NCBI GenBank assembly: GCA_965208395.1
Contig: CBDBON010000003.1
Coordinates: forward strand, 1,426,001-1,490,000
DNA length: 64,000 bases
Origin: CBDBON01 sp965208395
Lineage (GTDB): Bacteria; Chloroflexota; Dehalococcoidia; Lucifugimonadales; CBDBON01
Direction: 5' to 3'
Of the stretch, positions 39,010 through 48,674 are shown in pieces. A program made the translations under genes and the position numbers. Below the pieces are notes generated by a model, which was not told the origin of the DNA, made no database searches, and saw only the letters and a list, made by a program, of their open reading frames with translations. Position 1 is the first letter of the stretch. Each line of letters starts with the position of its first letter.

Positions 39010-40650
39010 ATGACCCGTTTCATCTTCGTCACGGGCGGCGTCGTCAGCTCGGTGGGCAAGGGGGTCACCGTGGCCTCCATCGGGCGTATCCTGAAGAGCC
39101 GCGGCGTCAGCGTATCAGTGCTCAAGCTCGATCCCTATCTGAACGTCGACCCCGGAACGATGTCCCCGTATCAGCACGGAGAGGTCTTCGTCACCAACGA
39201 CGGCAGCGAGACGGACCTTGACCTGGGCCACTACGAGCGCTTCATCGACATGGACCTGACCAGGGCGTCCAACGTGACTGCCGGCCAGGTATACAGCGAC
39301 GTGATAAGCCGCGAACGCAGGGGCGAGTTCCTAGGCGGGACGATTCAGGCGGTGCCGCACGTCACCGACGCGATCAAGCAGCGCATCCTCCATCTCGCCG
39401 AAGAGAGCCGAGCGGACGTCATCGTCGTCGAGGTAGGCGGCACCGTGGGAGACATCGAGGGGCTGCCCTTCCTCGAAGCGATCCGCCAGATGCGCAACGA
39501 GGTCGGCAGGGACAACGTCTTCTACGTGCACCTCACCTTCCTTCCTTACATCAGCTCCACCGGGGAGCTCAAGACGAAGCCGACTCAGCACAGCGTCCGG
39601 GAGCTCCGGAGCATCGGCATCCAGCCCGACGCGATAGTCTGCCGCAGCGACCACCCGGTCAGCGACGACATCCGAGACAAGATAAGCGTCCACTGCGACG
39701 TGCTCTCCAGAGGAGTCATCACTCTCCCCACCGTCTCCACGATCTACGAGGTCCCGCTTATCCTGGAAGACGAGGGGCTCGGCGACCTGATACTCCAGAC
39801 GATCGGCATCCGCACCACCGCGCGGGACATGAGGGAGTGGCGCGAGCTGGTCCACACGATCAAGGAGCCCAAGACGTCGATCCCCATCGCCGTCGTCGGC
39901 AAGTACGTCGATCTCCCCGACGCCTACATATCGGTGAAGGAGGCGCTGCTTCACGCGGGCCTCGCACACGACCGGGACGTGGAGGTGCGCTGGATCCGCT
40001 CCGAGGATGTCGAGAGGGACGGTCCGGACGCCTATCTCGACTCGGTCTGCGGTATCGTGATCCCAGGAGGGTTCGGCCCGAGGGGCATCGAGGGGATGAT
40101 CGACACAGTGCGCTACGCGAGGGAGAACGGCGTCCCCTACCTCGGCCTCTGTCTCGGCCTGCAGGTGATGGTCGTCCAGACCGCGCGCCAGCTCCTCGGC
40201 ATGGAGGAGGCGAACTCGACCGAGTTCGACCCACACACTTCAGCCCCGGTCATCGATCTGATGCCGGATCAGAAGGACGTCACCCAGATGGGCGGGACGA
40301 TGCGCCTTGGCGCCTACCCGTGCGACCTCGTCGAAGGGAGCCTGTCCGCCGGAGCCTACGACCGCGCCTCGGTAGACGAACGGCACAGACACCGGTTCGA
40401 GCTCAACAACGCATACAGGGAGCCGCTGGCCGCCGCCGGACTCTTCCCGGCGGGCCTCTCGCCCGACGGACGGCTCGTGGAGATCATGGAGATGTCCGAC
40501 CAGTCCTTCATGGTCGGGGTCCAGTTCCATCCGGAGTTCCTCTCCAGACCCACCAGGCCGCATCCCCTGTTCCGCGAGTTCATCGGCGTTGCCAACATGA
40601 CTCTGCGAGAGGGTGGGCAGCATACTCTTCCCATCGAGTCCACGAGGTAG
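39010..40650 (+). CDS. pyrG: CTP synthase
   Basis: A 546-aa enzyme aminating UTP to CTP with glutamine. The N-terminal synthase domain opens VTGGVVSSVGKGVTVASIGR (P-loop) and has SDLDLGHYERF-like ETDLDLGHYERF. The C-terminal class-I glutamine amidotransferase has GGFGPRG, the nucleophile C381 in LCLGLQ, and FHPEF with His/Glu. Length is typical. ATG 39010 follows a 160-nt leader. It is followed 3 nt later by a permease gene. Confidence 0.98.
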   Translation: MTRFIFVTGGVVSSVGKGVTVASIGRILKSRGVSVSVLKLDPYLNVDPGTMSPYQHGEVFVTNDGSETDLDLGHYERFIDMDLTRASNVTAGQVYSDVISRERRGEFLGGTIQAVPHVTDAIKQRILHLAEESRADVIVVEVGGTVGDIEGLPFLEAIRQMRNEVGRDNVFYVHLTFLPYISSTGELKTKPTQHSVRELRSIGIQPDAIVCRSDHPVSDDIRDKISVHCDVLSRGVITLPTVSTIYEVPLILEDEGLGDLILQTIGIRTTARDMREWRELVHTIKEPKTSIPIAVVGKYVDLPDAYISVKEALLHAGLAHDRDVEVRWIRSEDVERDGPDAYLDSVCGIVIPGGFGPRGIEGMIDTVRYARENGVPYLGLCLGLQVMVVQTARQLLGMEEANSTEFDPHTSAPVIDLMPDQKDVTQMGGTMRLGAYPCDLVEGSLSAGAYDRASVDERHRHRFELNNAYREPLAAAGLFPAGLSPDGRLVEIMEMSDQSFMVGVQFHPEFLSRPTRPHPLFREFIGVANMTLREGGQHTLPIESTR

Positions 40651-40653
40651 AGC

Positions 40654-43074
40654 GTGGTGATCTGGCTCAGATGGTCCTGGCGCGACCTCAGGTCCCGCTG
40701 GATCCAGGTAGCGACCATCGCGTTCGTGATAGCCGTCGGCACGGGCATCTTCTCCGGGCTTCGGAGCATGAGCGACTGGCGCGAGATGTCGAACGACGCC
40801 AGCTACGAGGCAACGAACACCTTCGACCTCAGGGTAAAGCTCGGCACCGGCAGCTTCGTCGAGCGCGGATCGCTGCTGGAAGCCCTCCAAGAAGCCGACG
40901 ACGGCTCCGTGGCCGCTGCCGAGGAGCGGCTGATCCTCCCGACCCAGGTGTCCGTCCAAACTGACCAGGGCGTCGTCATCGTCCCCGGCCGTTTGATCGG
41001 AGTGGACCTCTCGGAAGGCGGGCCGCACATCAATTCGCTCCACCCGGTACGCGGCCGCCTGCTGCAGGAGGCCGACGAGGGGAGGGACGTCGTCGCCCTC
41101 GAGCTCAACTTCGCCAAGTACTATGACCTTCCGGCGGAGGGTTCCCTGACGCTGACCGGAGGCCTGCCCGTGCGCTACGTCGGCCAGGTGCTCACCCCCG
41201 AATACTTCACGGTCGTTACCGAGGAGGGAGGTTTCCTGGCCCAGGCCAACTTTGCGGCCGTCTTCACCTCCATCGAGACGGCGCAACGGCTGTCGGGGAT
41301 GGAGGGAAGGGTCAACGACCTCCTGCTGACCACCCGACCAGAAGGCTCCGGCGATCTGTTCACGGCCATAGAGTCACGGTTCGCCGGGCTCGGGGGCACG
41401 GTAGAGCGAAGGATGGACGACCCATCCATCAGACTAATGGTCGAGGACGTCAACGGCGACCGGCAGTTCAACACCGTGCTGGCAATCGCCATATTCGGCG
41501 GCGCCGTCTTCGCCGCGTTCAACCTGACCAGCCGGATCGTGGAGGCGCAGCGCCGCGAGATCGGCATCGCGCTCGCGCTGGGAGTTCCGGCACGCCGAGT
41601 CGCCCTCAGACCTTTGCTTTTCAGCGCCCAGATCGCCTTGCTCGGCGTCCTGTTGGGCATCGCCATGGGAATCGGCGCGGCGCAGGCGCTCAGATCGGTC
41701 CTGATCGACTTCCTCCCGCTCCCCGTGTGGCTGACGCCCTTCCGCCCCAACCTGTTCGTGGGAGCCGCGGCGCTTGGCTTCCTGATTCCCTTCGCCGCCA
41801 CAGTCGTCCCCGTATGGCGCGCGGTGCGCGTCTCGCCAATCGACGCCATCAAGACCGGGCATCTAGCCTCCCGCGCGGGCGGCCCCGCATGGCTACTGGC
41901 TAGGACGAAGCTCCCGGGCCCGACCATGTGGCAGATCCCATTCAGAAACATCGTCCGCGCCCCCAGGCGGACCGCTATGACGGCCCTCGCCATCTCCGCC
42001 GTCATCTCCATTCTGGTGCTGATGATGGGGATGTTCGACTCGTTCATCGGCGTCTTCGACATGAGCGAGGCGGAGGCCGCAGGAGCCAGCCCAGACCGGA
42101 TCGAGATCTCCCTGGACAGCTTCTACCCCTCCGGCTCCTCCACCGTACGCGGCATCATCGACTCGCCGGCCACAGCCGATGTCGAGCCGGGGCTGCTGCT
42201 CAGCGGGACGCTGGCGAGCCCATCCGGCTCCTTCGACGTGCTGGTGAACCTCATAGACTTCGACAGTGCGCTGTGGAGGCCGACTATCGTCGAGGGCGCG
42301 CTCGACTCCTCCTCCCCAGGACTGGTCATATCGGGAAAGGCGGCCGGCGATCTGCGTGTCGGCTCCGGCGAGACAGTCACCCTACGCCACCCGGTCGCCG
42401 GAGGCCCAGGCCTCTTCGCCCTAGAGGCGTCGCAGCTTCCCGTCATCGGGCTGCACGCCCACCCCTCCAGGCTCGACGTCTACATGGACATCGGCCACGC
42501 CGGGACCATCGGCGTAGAGGGAATGACCAACCTGGTCCAAGCCAGACCCGCCCCCGGCGTCGACCAGGACACCGTGAAGAGGGAGTTGTTCGCCCTCTCC
42601 GGCGTCGGGTCGGTACAGAAGGCCACCGCCTCCGCCGAGGTCTTCAGGAATCAGTTCGCGCAGTACACGAACCTGCTCCTCCTCATCCAGGCCGCGGTCA
42701 TCGCCCTAGCGGTCGTGATCGCATATAACACCGCCAGCATCAACATGGACGAGCGACGGAGAGAGCATGCCACCATGTTCGCATACGGCCTCCCCGTCCG
42801 GTCCGTACTTGGCATAACTGTTGTCGAGAGCGCATTCCTGGGCGTGATCGCCACCATCATGGGCCTCGTCGGCGGCTACCTGCTCCTCCAGTGGGTCGTC
42901 GCAGTGCTCATTCCGAACACGATTCCCGACCTCGGCGTCGATGTCATCATCAAGCCGGCCACTCTCGCGACCGCCGTCCTGCTCGGAGTCGTAGCAGTCG
43001 CCGCCGCCCCCCTCTTCACCGTCCTCAAGCTCCGAAGGATGGACGTCCCCTCCAGCCTCCGCGTCATGGAGTAG
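40654..43074 (+). CDS. FtsX/MacB-type ABC transporter permease, no ATPase partner nearby
   Basis: An 806-aa membrane protein with the double FtsX layout: a first helix near the N-terminus, a large external MacB-like domain (about 45-265), three helices with GIALALGVPARRVALRPLL, a fourth region around IPFRNIVRAPRRTAMTALA, a second external domain (about 450-655), and a final three-helix FtsX core including FAYGLPVRSVLGI. Such permeases move lipoproteins, antibiotics or peptides with a LolD/MacB-type ATPase. The gene starts GTG 40654, 3 nt after pyrG, and the next gene is rho, so no ATPase is linked in this window. Confidence 0.87.
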   Translation: MVIWLRWSWRDLRSRWIQVATIAFVIAVGTGIFSGLRSMSDWREMSNDASYEATNTFDLRVKLGTGSFVERGSLLEALQEADDGSVAAAEERLILPTQVSVQTDQGVVIVPGRLIGVDLSEGGPHINSLHPVRGRLLQEADEGRDVVALELNFAKYYDLPAEGSLTLTGGLPVRYVGQVLTPEYFTVVTEEGGFLAQANFAAVFTSIETAQRLSGMEGRVNDLLLTTRPEGSGDLFTAIESRFAGLGGTVERRMDDPSIRLMVEDVNGDRQFNTVLAIAIFGGAVFAAFNLTSRIVEAQRREIGIALALGVPARRVALRPLLFSAQIALLGVLLGIAMGIGAAQALRSVLIDFLPLPVWLTPFRPNLFVGAAALGFLIPFAATVVPVWRAVRVSPIDAIKTGHLASRAGGPAWLLARTKLPGPTMWQIPFRNIVRAPRRTAMTALAISAVISILVLMMGMFDSFIGVFDMSEAEAAGASPDRIEISLDSFYPSGSSTVRGIIDSPATADVEPGLLLSGTLASPSGSFDVLVNLIDFDSALWRPTIVEGALDSSSPGLVISGKAAGDLRVGSGETVTLRHPVAGGPGLFALEASQLPVIGLHAHPSRLDVYMDIGHAGTIGVEGMTNLVQARPAPGVDQDTVKRELFALSGVGSVQKATASAEVFRNQFAQYTNLLLLIQAAVIALAVVIAYNTASINMDERRREHATMFAYGLPVRSVLGITVVESAFLGVIATIMGLVGGYLLLQWVVAVLIPNTIPDLGVDVIIKPATLATAVLLGVVAVAAAPLFTVLKLRRMDVPSSLRVME

Positions 43075-43131
43075 GGGACCGGGCCCCGCAACTCTGAACA
43101 GCTACGCGGGTGGTTAAACCCTTGCAGCCCG

Positions 43132-43140
43132 TGGTATTAT
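43132..43140 (+). promoter_or_regulatory. Extended -10 promoter of rho
   Basis: TGG-TATTAT (TGn plus -10) at 43132-43140 with no good -35. It would start a leader of about 365 nt before the rho ATG. The gap 43075-43511 holds no convincing gene; it contains this element and the hairpin at 43231. Confidence 0.45.
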
Positions 43141-43230
43141 GTCTACGTTCCCCTCCGTCCGCGGTCTTCCGTGTATCCTTGGACCCTATCGCAAACCACC
43201 TGTAGTAGGCCAAATCACCACCCGCATCGC

Positions 43231-43258
43231 CTTGCACGCGACGTATCTCAAGTGCAAG
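43231..43258 (+). promoter_or_regulatory. Hairpin in the rho leader
   Basis: Perfect 7-bp arms CTTGCAC (43231-43237) and GTGCAAG (43252-43258) around a 14-nt loop, in the middle of the long rho 5' region. A role in Rho autoregulation is possible but unproven. Confidence 0.4.
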
Positions 43259-43511
43259 ATGTTAACTCGGAAGGCTCGCGCTCACACGGCGCGAGGGACA
43301 GGCTCCCGGAATTAGCTCCACCGCCGTCACAGCTATAGAAACACCGATCAGGACTCTCATCCGGATCTGGGCATAGGACCATCACTTGTCGGAGGCCGCG
43401 CGCGGCAGCGCCGACCGAACCGGAGCGCTCCACGGATAACGACGGCGACGACCACCCTGAGACCGCCCGTTGCAGACAAGCCCCCGCACTCGCAGGGCAC
43501 CGGAGAATGAC

Positions 43512-44771
43512 ATGCGCATCACAGAGCTGCAGACCAAGACCAACGAGGAGCTGATCGAGCTCGCATCTTCCATGGGGGCCCTCGGCAATGGCCCCGAGCC
43601 CCGGCGGCAGGAGCTTCTCATGACCGTGCTCAAGGCGCACGCCGAGAAGAACGGCCAGATCGTAGCCAGCGGCATCCTGTCCATCGTCAACGACGGCTAC
43701 GGCTTCCTCAAGCAGAACGGCACCGCCTCGAACGCCGGGGACGTCTACGTGTCCCAGTCGCAGATCCGGCGCTTCGGACTGCGCACCGGAGATGAGATCG
43801 CCGGGCAGGTCCGCCCGCCCAAGGACGGAGAGCGCTACTTCGGACTGGTCAGGGTGGAGGTTGTCAATGGCGTCGAGCCCGACACCGCGCGGAGCCGTCC
43901 CAAGTTCGAGTCGCTCACACCCGTCTTCCCGACAGAGATGATCAAGATGGAGGCCTCCCCGAAGCAGCTCTCCACGCGCCTGATAGACATGCTCTCCCCG
44001 ACCGGCCGCGGACAGCGCGGGCTCATCGTCTCTCCCCCGAAGGCTGGCAAGACCACGATACTGAAGCAGATGGCCAACAGCATCACCGTCAACGCCCCCG
44101 ACATCCAGATAATGGTCGCGCTCATCGGCGAGCGGCCCGAGGAGGTCACCGACATGAGACGGTCGGTCCACGGCGAGGTCTACAGCTCCACCTTCGACGA
44201 GCCGGTCGAAGACCACTGCCGGGTCGCCGAGATGGTGCTGGAGAGGGCCAAGCGCATGGTCGAGAGCGGCCGCGACGTCGCCGTGCTCCTGGACAGCATC
44301 ACCAGGCTCACACGCGCCTACAACCTGGCCGTACCCACCAGCGGGCGCACGCTGTCGGGCGGCATGGACCCCGTCGCCCTTTATCCGCCCAAGCGCTTCT
44401 TCGGCGCGGCCCGCAACACGGAGGAGGGGGGAAGCCTCACCATCCTCGCCGCCTGCCTGGTCGACACCGGCAGCCGCATGGACGACGTGATCTACGAGGA
44501 GTTCAAGGGCACGGGCAATATGGAGATCCACCTCGACCGGAAGCTCTCCGAGAGCCGCATCTTCCCCGCCATCGACATCGCCAAGAGCGGCACGCGGCGG
44601 GAAGAGCTGCTGCTGGACGAGGCCACACTCAAGCAGGTCTGGGTGCTGCGTCGCATGGTGACCATGATCGCCTCCGACACCAACAAGTCCTCCGAGGCAA
44701 ACGAAAAGCTGCTGGAGCGGCTCCGAAAGACCAGGAGCAACCAGGAGTTCCTCTCCACCCTCGGACGCTAG
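43512..44771 (+). CDS. rho: Transcription termination factor Rho
   Basis: A 419-aa hexameric RNA helicase. The N-terminal helix bundle (ITELQTKTNEELIELA) is followed by the cold-shock-like primary RNA site GILSIVNDGYGFLK. Walker A PPKAGKTT is near residues 175-182, and VAVLLDSITRL is Walker B. ALIGERPEEVTDM and the secondary-site GGMDPVALYPPKRFFGAARN are conserved. ATG 43512 with GGAG six nucleotides upstream is preferred to the TTG at 43470. The N-terminal domain lacks the long insert of actinobacterial Rho. Confidence 0.97.
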   Translation: MRITELQTKTNEELIELASSMGALGNGPEPRRQELLMTVLKAHAEKNGQIVASGILSIVNDGYGFLKQNGTASNAGDVYVSQSQIRRFGLRTGDEIAGQVRPPKDGERYFGLVRVEVVNGVEPDTARSRPKFESLTPVFPTEMIKMEASPKQLSTRLIDMLSPTGRGQRGLIVSPPKAGKTTILKQMANSITVNAPDIQIMVALIGERPEEVTDMRRSVHGEVYSSTFDEPVEDHCRVAEMVLERAKRMVESGRDVAVLLDSITRLTRAYNLAVPTSGRTLSGGMDPVALYPPKRFFGAARNTEEGGSLTILAACLVDTGSRMDDVIYEEFKGTGNMEIHLDRKLSESRIFPAIDIAKSGTRREELLLDEATLKQVWVLRRMVTMIASDTNKSSEANEKLLERLRKTRSNQEFLSTLGR

Positions 44772-44778
44772 GCCCCAA

Positions 44779-44804
44779 GCAGCCTACGACCCGAGGAAGG
44801 CTGC
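44779..44804. terminator. Hairpin between rho and the convergent mutase operon
   Basis: GCAGCCT (44779-44785) pairs with AGGCTGC (44798-44804). It lies 7 nt after the rho stop; no U-run follows. Confidence 0.35.
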
Positions 44805-44945
44805 CAGGCTGGCCCATCCACTCCACTTGGGTAGCGCGGACGGGTGCGGTAAGGCGTCGCTGCGGATTACGACGACTCTCGCTGACTTAACGTACCCGTC
44901 GAATCGATGCGCCCGCCTGCCATCTGGATAGGCCAAGCGGCAGGA

Positions 44946-45362
44946 CTATCCGTCCGAGGGTTTCCCCGATTGGACCGCGCCCCGTATGAAGACCGCGATG
45001 TCCGAGGTGGGCGTGCCCGGCCCAAAGACGGCGGCGACGCCCATGCTCTCCAGGGCGGCGCGGTCGTCGTCGGGTATTATCCCCCCCGCTACGACGATGA
45101 CGTCGTCCATCCCGTTGGACCGGAGGCCGTCGAATATCTTTGGAAAGAGGGCGAGGTGCGCTCCCGACAGGATGCTCAACCCGATCACCTCCACGTCCTC
45201 CTGCAACGCCGCCTCGACGATCATCTCCGGCGTCTGCCTTATCCCGGTGTACACCACCTCCATGCCCGCGTCGCGGAGGGCGCGCGCTATCACCTTCGCG
45301 CCCCTGTCGTGACCGTCCAGTCCCGGCTTCGCGACCAGCACCCTTATGACGCCCGGCGCCAC
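44946..45362 (-). CDS. Methylmalonyl-CoA mutase small subunit (cobalamin-binding)
   Basis: A 138-aa B12-binding Rossmann domain. GLDGHDRG holds the axial histidine H18 of the DxHxxG motif, followed by SILSGAH (SxL) and VAGGIIP (GG). It equals the C-terminal domain of single-chain mutases, here encoded separately. GTG 45362 has AGGAGGT seven nucleotides upstream, so the longer open frame back to 45755 is not coding. It is the last gene of the propionate operon, 5 nt after the epimerase. Confidence 0.9.
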   Translation of the reverse strand: MAPGVIRVLVAKPGLDGHDRGAKVIARALRDAGMEVVYTGIRQTPEMIVEAALQEDVEVIGLSILSGAHLALFPKIFDGLRSNGMDDVIVVAGGIIPDDDRAALESMGVAAVFGPGTPTSDIAVFIRGAVQSGKPSDG

Positions 45363-45367
45363 TCCCG

Positions 45368-45799
45368 CTACCTCCTGGCCGTGGCCGCGTCCACCAGCTC
45401 GACGAGGACGCCCCCGGTGGAGCGTGGATGGATGAACGCGATCTCGCCCGACAGCCCCTCCCGCGGGACCCTGTCGATCAGACGCACACCCTCGGCGGCC
45501 AGGACGTCCAGAGTCCCCTGGATGTCGTCCACCTCGAAGCAGATGTGGTGCATCCCCTCGCCCTTCCGCTCGATGAACCGAGCGACTCCTCCGTTCGGGT
45601 CGGTGGGCTGTATGAACTCGATCTGTGAGCCGCCGACGCGTATGAGGGAGGCGCGGACTCCCTGGTCCGCCACCTCTTCGACTTCGGCATCTCCAACGCC
45701 GAACACCCTCTGATAGAAGGCGATCGTCGCCTCGATATCGCTGACCGCGATGCACACGTGGTTGATATGTCTGGCCACGCAGGACGTGCTGGTCGTCAC
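45368..45799 (-). CDS. mce: Methylmalonyl-CoA epimerase
   Basis: A 143-aa vicinal-oxygen-chelate enzyme converting (2S)- and (2R)-methylmalonyl-CoA. The metal ligands are H14 in HINHVCIAV, His in EGMHHICFEV and the C-terminal Glu in GVLVELVD. SQIEFIQPT is the conserved middle strand. It starts at GTG 45799, 16 nt after the acyl-CoA dehydrogenase gene. Its place between the mutase subunits' genes supports the name. Confidence 0.91.
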   Translation of the reverse strand: MTTSTSCVARHINHVCIAVSDIEATIAFYQRVFGVGDAEVEEVADQGVRASLIRVGGSQIEFIQPTDPNGGVARFIERKGEGMHHICFEVDDIQGTLDVLAAEGVRLIDRVPREGLSGEIAFIHPRSTGGVLVELVDAATARR

Positions 45800-45815
45800 G
45801 GGTTCCGCCTCTCTG

Positions 45816-46970
45816 CTAAGGAGCGTCCGCCCGGAGGATGTGACGTGAGATTATCATCCGCTGCACCTCCGACGTGCCCTCGTATATCTCGGTCACCTTG
45901 GCGTCGCGGAAGTAGCGCTCGGCGGGAGTGGGGGCGAAGTATCCGGTGCCGCCGTGGATCTGCACGGCCTTATCGGCCGACTCCATCGCCACCCTCGACG
46001 CGAACAGTTTCGCCATCGACGCCTCTTTGATGAACGGCTCCCCTGCGTCCTTAAGCGTGGCGGCGCGCCGCACCAGAAGCCTCGCCGCGTCCACGGCGGT
46101 GGCCATGTCCGCGATCATCCACTGGATCGCCTGAAAGTCGGCAAGGTGCTGGCCGAACGCCTCGCGCTGCTTCGCATATCCGACCGCCGCCTCGTAGGCC
46201 GCCTGCGCGATGCCGACGCACTGGGAAGCTATCGCGATGCGGCTCCCGTTGAGCGCTTTCATCGCCTGCTTGAACCCCTCCCCCTCCTCTCCGAGCCGGT
46301 TCTCCTGCGGGACCGCACAGTTCTCGAAGACGATCTCGGCCGTCGAGGAGGCCCGCATGCCCATCTTGCCGTGTTGGGGATTGATCGTGATCCCGGGCGT
46401 ATCGGCGTCGACCACGAGTGCGTCGATGCCGCGCGTCCGGAGGCTAAGGTCGTGCGAGGCCAGCACCAGGAAAGTGTCGGCCTCCGCCGCGTTCGTGATG
46501 AATAGCTTGCTGCCGTTCAGCACATAGTGTCCGTTGCTCTTCGTTGCGGTCGTCTTGAGGGCGCCGGCGTCGCTGCCGCCGCCCGGCTCCGTCAGCGCGA
46601 ATGCGCCGACCTTCTCGCCCCGCGCCAGAGGCGGAATGAAGCGCCGCTTCTGCCCGTCGGTACCGAACGACTGGATCAGATGGGCGCACAGCGACAGGTG
46701 GGCGATGTAGATGACGCTCGTCGCCGCGCAGGCGCGGGCAATCTCCTCGTTGACTATCGCCAGCTGACGGGTGGTGCCGCCGCTGCCGCCGTACTCCTCG
46801 TCTATGGCCAGCCCGAACAGCCCCAGCTCCGCAAGTCCGCGGAAGTTGTCCCACGGAAACTCGCCGCTCTCGTCGTAGGCCGCGGCCCTCGGCGCAAGCT
46901 GCTCGTCGGCGAACTGGCGCACCGTGTTCTGGATCAGCAGCTCATCTTCGGTCAGCAACGTATCGGACAT
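45816..46970 (-). CDS. Acyl-CoA dehydrogenase
   Basis: A 384-aa flavoenzyme. FALTEPGGGSDAGALKT is the FAD/substrate signature, and QIHGGTGY..PAERYFRDAK is the second family signature. The catalytic base is E364 in IYEGTSEVQR, the position used by short- and medium-chain enzymes rather than isovaleryl-CoA dehydrogenase. ATG 46970 has GGAG six nucleotides upstream; an upstream in-frame extension is unlikely. Location in a methylmalonyl operon suggests a short or branched-chain acyl-CoA substrate; this is inference. Confidence 0.92.
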   Translation of the reverse strand: MSDTLLTEDELLIQNTVRQFADEQLAPRAAAYDESGEFPWDNFRGLAELGLFGLAIDEEYGGSGGTTRQLAIVNEEIARACAATSVIYIAHLSLCAHLIQSFGTDGQKRRFIPPLARGEKVGAFALTEPGGGSDAGALKTTATKSNGHYVLNGSKLFITNAAEADTFLVLASHDLSLRTRGIDALVVDADTPGITINPQHGKMGMRASSTAEIVFENCAVPQENRLGEEGEGFKQAMKALNGSRIAIASQCVGIAQAAYEAAVGYAKQREAFGQHLADFQAIQWMIADMATAVDAARLLVRRAATLKDAGEPFIKEASMAKLFASRVAMESADKAVQIHGGTGYFAPTPAERYFRDAKVTEIYEGTSEVQRMIISRHILRADAP

Positions 46971-47018
46971 GGTGGTCTCCCGCCGGATGGTTTCTCTTCT
47001 AGGCCGTCTCACGGGCCT

Positions 47019-48674
47019 TTAGAACGGTGCGAACTCCTGCTGTACTCCGAACACGCCTCTGAACACGTCGGATATCTCACCGACGGTCGCGTAGGCCTCC
47101 ACGCACTCCAGGATGGCCGGTAGGGTGTTGTCCGGGCCGCGCGCGGTCTCTTCAAGCCGTCTCAACGATCCACGGACCGCCGTCTCGTCACGCTCGCGGC
47201 GCACCCTTGCCAGCCGGTCGAGCTGGCGGCTCGTCTCATCCGGGTCTATCGTCTGGATCTTCTCTATCGGGGGGGTCGGCGCCTGATACCGGTTCACGCC
47301 CACGACTACTCTCTTGCCTTCCTCTATCTCCCGCTGGTGCCTGTAGGCACTCTCGTGGATCTCCAGTATCTGGTAGCTGCTGTCCAGCGCCTCCAGAGCG
47401 CCTCCCATCTCTTCGATGCGGTCGATGTAGTCGAAAGCAGACTCCTCCAGCTGGTCCGTCAGACGCTCGATGTAGTATGAGCCCGCCAGCGGATCGACTG
47501 TCTCCGAGACGCCGCTCTCGTGGGCCAGCACCTGCTGCGTCCTGAGCGAAAGCTGCACCGCCTCCTCCGTGGGGAGCGCCAAAGCCTCGTCCCTGGAGTT
47601 GACGTGAAGCGACTGCGTGCCTCCGAGCACCGCCGCCAGGGCCTGTACCGTCGTACGGATGACGTTGTTGTCCGGCTGCTGAGCCGTCAGGGTCACGCCC
47701 GCAGTCTGCGTGTGGAACCTCAGCATCCAGGAGCGGGGCTTCTCGGCCCCGAACCGCTCTCGCATGATCTTCGCCCACATGCGTCTGGCCGCGCGGAACT
47801 TCGCAACCTCCTCCAGCAGATTGCTCTGGGCGACGAAGAAGAAGGACAGCCGACCCGCGAAGCTGTCGACATCCAGCCCTGAATCGATCGCCGCCTTCAC
47901 GTAGGCGATAGCGTTGGAGAAGGTGAAAGCCAGCTCCTGTACGGCGGTCGCGCCCGCCTCTCTCATGTGGTACCCGCTGATGCTTATCGTGTTCCACCTG
48001 GGAACGCTCTCGCTGCAATACCGGAAGACGTCGGTGACCAGCCGCATCGACTGGCGGGGAGGGTAGATGTAGGTCCCCCTCGCTATGTATTCCTTCAGTA
48101 TGTCGTTCTGGATCGTCCCGTTGAGCTTCTCGGCAGGGACTCCCTGCCGCCTTCCGACCGCGACGTAGAGCGCCAGCAGGATGGACGCCGTCGCGTTGAT
48201 CGTCATCGAGGTGCTGACCTGGTCGAGCGGTATCCCGTCGAACAGCACCTCCATGTCGGCCAGGCTTGAAATTGGAACGCCGGCCCTTCCCACCTCCCCG
48301 GACGCCATCTCGTGGTCCGAGTCGTAGCCCGTCTGAGTCGGCAGGTCGAAGGCCACGCTCAGTCCGGTCTGACCCTGCTCTATCAGATAGCGGTACCTCC
48401 GGTTCGACTCCTCGGGCGACGCCAGCCCGGCATACTGCCGCATCGTCCAGAGCCTGCCGCGGTACATATTCGGCTGGACGCCGCGGGTGTAGGGATACTC
48501 GCCCGGATATCCGAGCCGCTCGGTGTAGTCGAAGCCGTCCATATCTTCGGGCGTGTAGACCGTGTCGACTTCGATGCCGGAGTCCGACTCGAACCGCTCC
48601 CGGCGTTCGCCAAAGCGGCTCTTCAGACGCTCCAGCGTCGTGTCGCCCCACTCGCTCTTGGACGCGCTGCTCAT
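47019..48674 (-). CDS. Methylmalonyl-CoA mutase large subunit
   Basis: A 551-aa TIM-barrel catalytic chain without a B12 domain. YPYTRGVQPNMYRG, LSVAFDLPTQTGYDSDH and the RFHTQTAGVTLTAQQPDNN substrate/B12 face are present. The two residues that separate methylmalonyl-CoA from isobutyryl-CoA mutase are of the methylmalonyl type: Tyr81 in TMRQYAG and Arg199 in YIARGTYIYPP. It heads the minus-strand operon with acyl-CoA dehydrogenase, epimerase and the B12 subunit, so the pathway converts methylmalonyl-CoA to succinyl-CoA. No meaB-type G-protein chaperone gene is in the operon. Confidence 0.94.
   Translation of the reverse strand: MSSASKSEWGDTTLERLKSRFGERRERFESDSGIEVDTVYTPEDMDGFDYTERLGYPGEYPYTRGVQPNMYRGRLWTMRQYAGLASPEESNRRYRYLIEQGQTGLSVAFDLPTQTGYDSDHEMASGEVGRAGVPISSLADMEVLFDGIPLDQVSTSMTINATASILLALYVAVGRRQGVPAEKLNGTIQNDILKEYIARGTYIYPPRQSMRLVTDVFRYCSESVPRWNTISISGYHMREAGATAVQELAFTFSNAIAYVKAAIDSGLDVDSFAGRLSFFFVAQSNLLEEVAKFRAARRMWAKIMRERFGAEKPRSWMLRFHTQTAGVTLTAQQPDNNVIRTTVQALAAVLGGTQSLHVNSRDEALALPTEEAVQLSLRTQQVLAHESGVSETVDPLAGSYYIERLTDQLEESAFDYIDRIEEMGGALEALDSSYQILEIHESAYRHQREIEEGKRVVVGVNRYQAPTPPIEKIQTIDPDETSRQLDRLARVRRERDETAVRGSLRRLEETARGPDNTLPAILECVEAYATVGEISDVFRGVFGVQQEFAPF

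Noticed and set aside
45363..45755. N-terminal extension of the B12-binding subunit over the epimerase gene
   Set aside because: Arg/Gly-rich out-of-frame reading of the epimerase; GTG 45362 has AGGAGGT at proper spacing.
47019..48674. Isobutyryl-CoA mutase instead of methylmalonyl-CoA mutase
   Set aside because: Tyr81 and Arg199 are the methylmalonyl-type residues; isobutyryl enzymes have Phe and Gln there.
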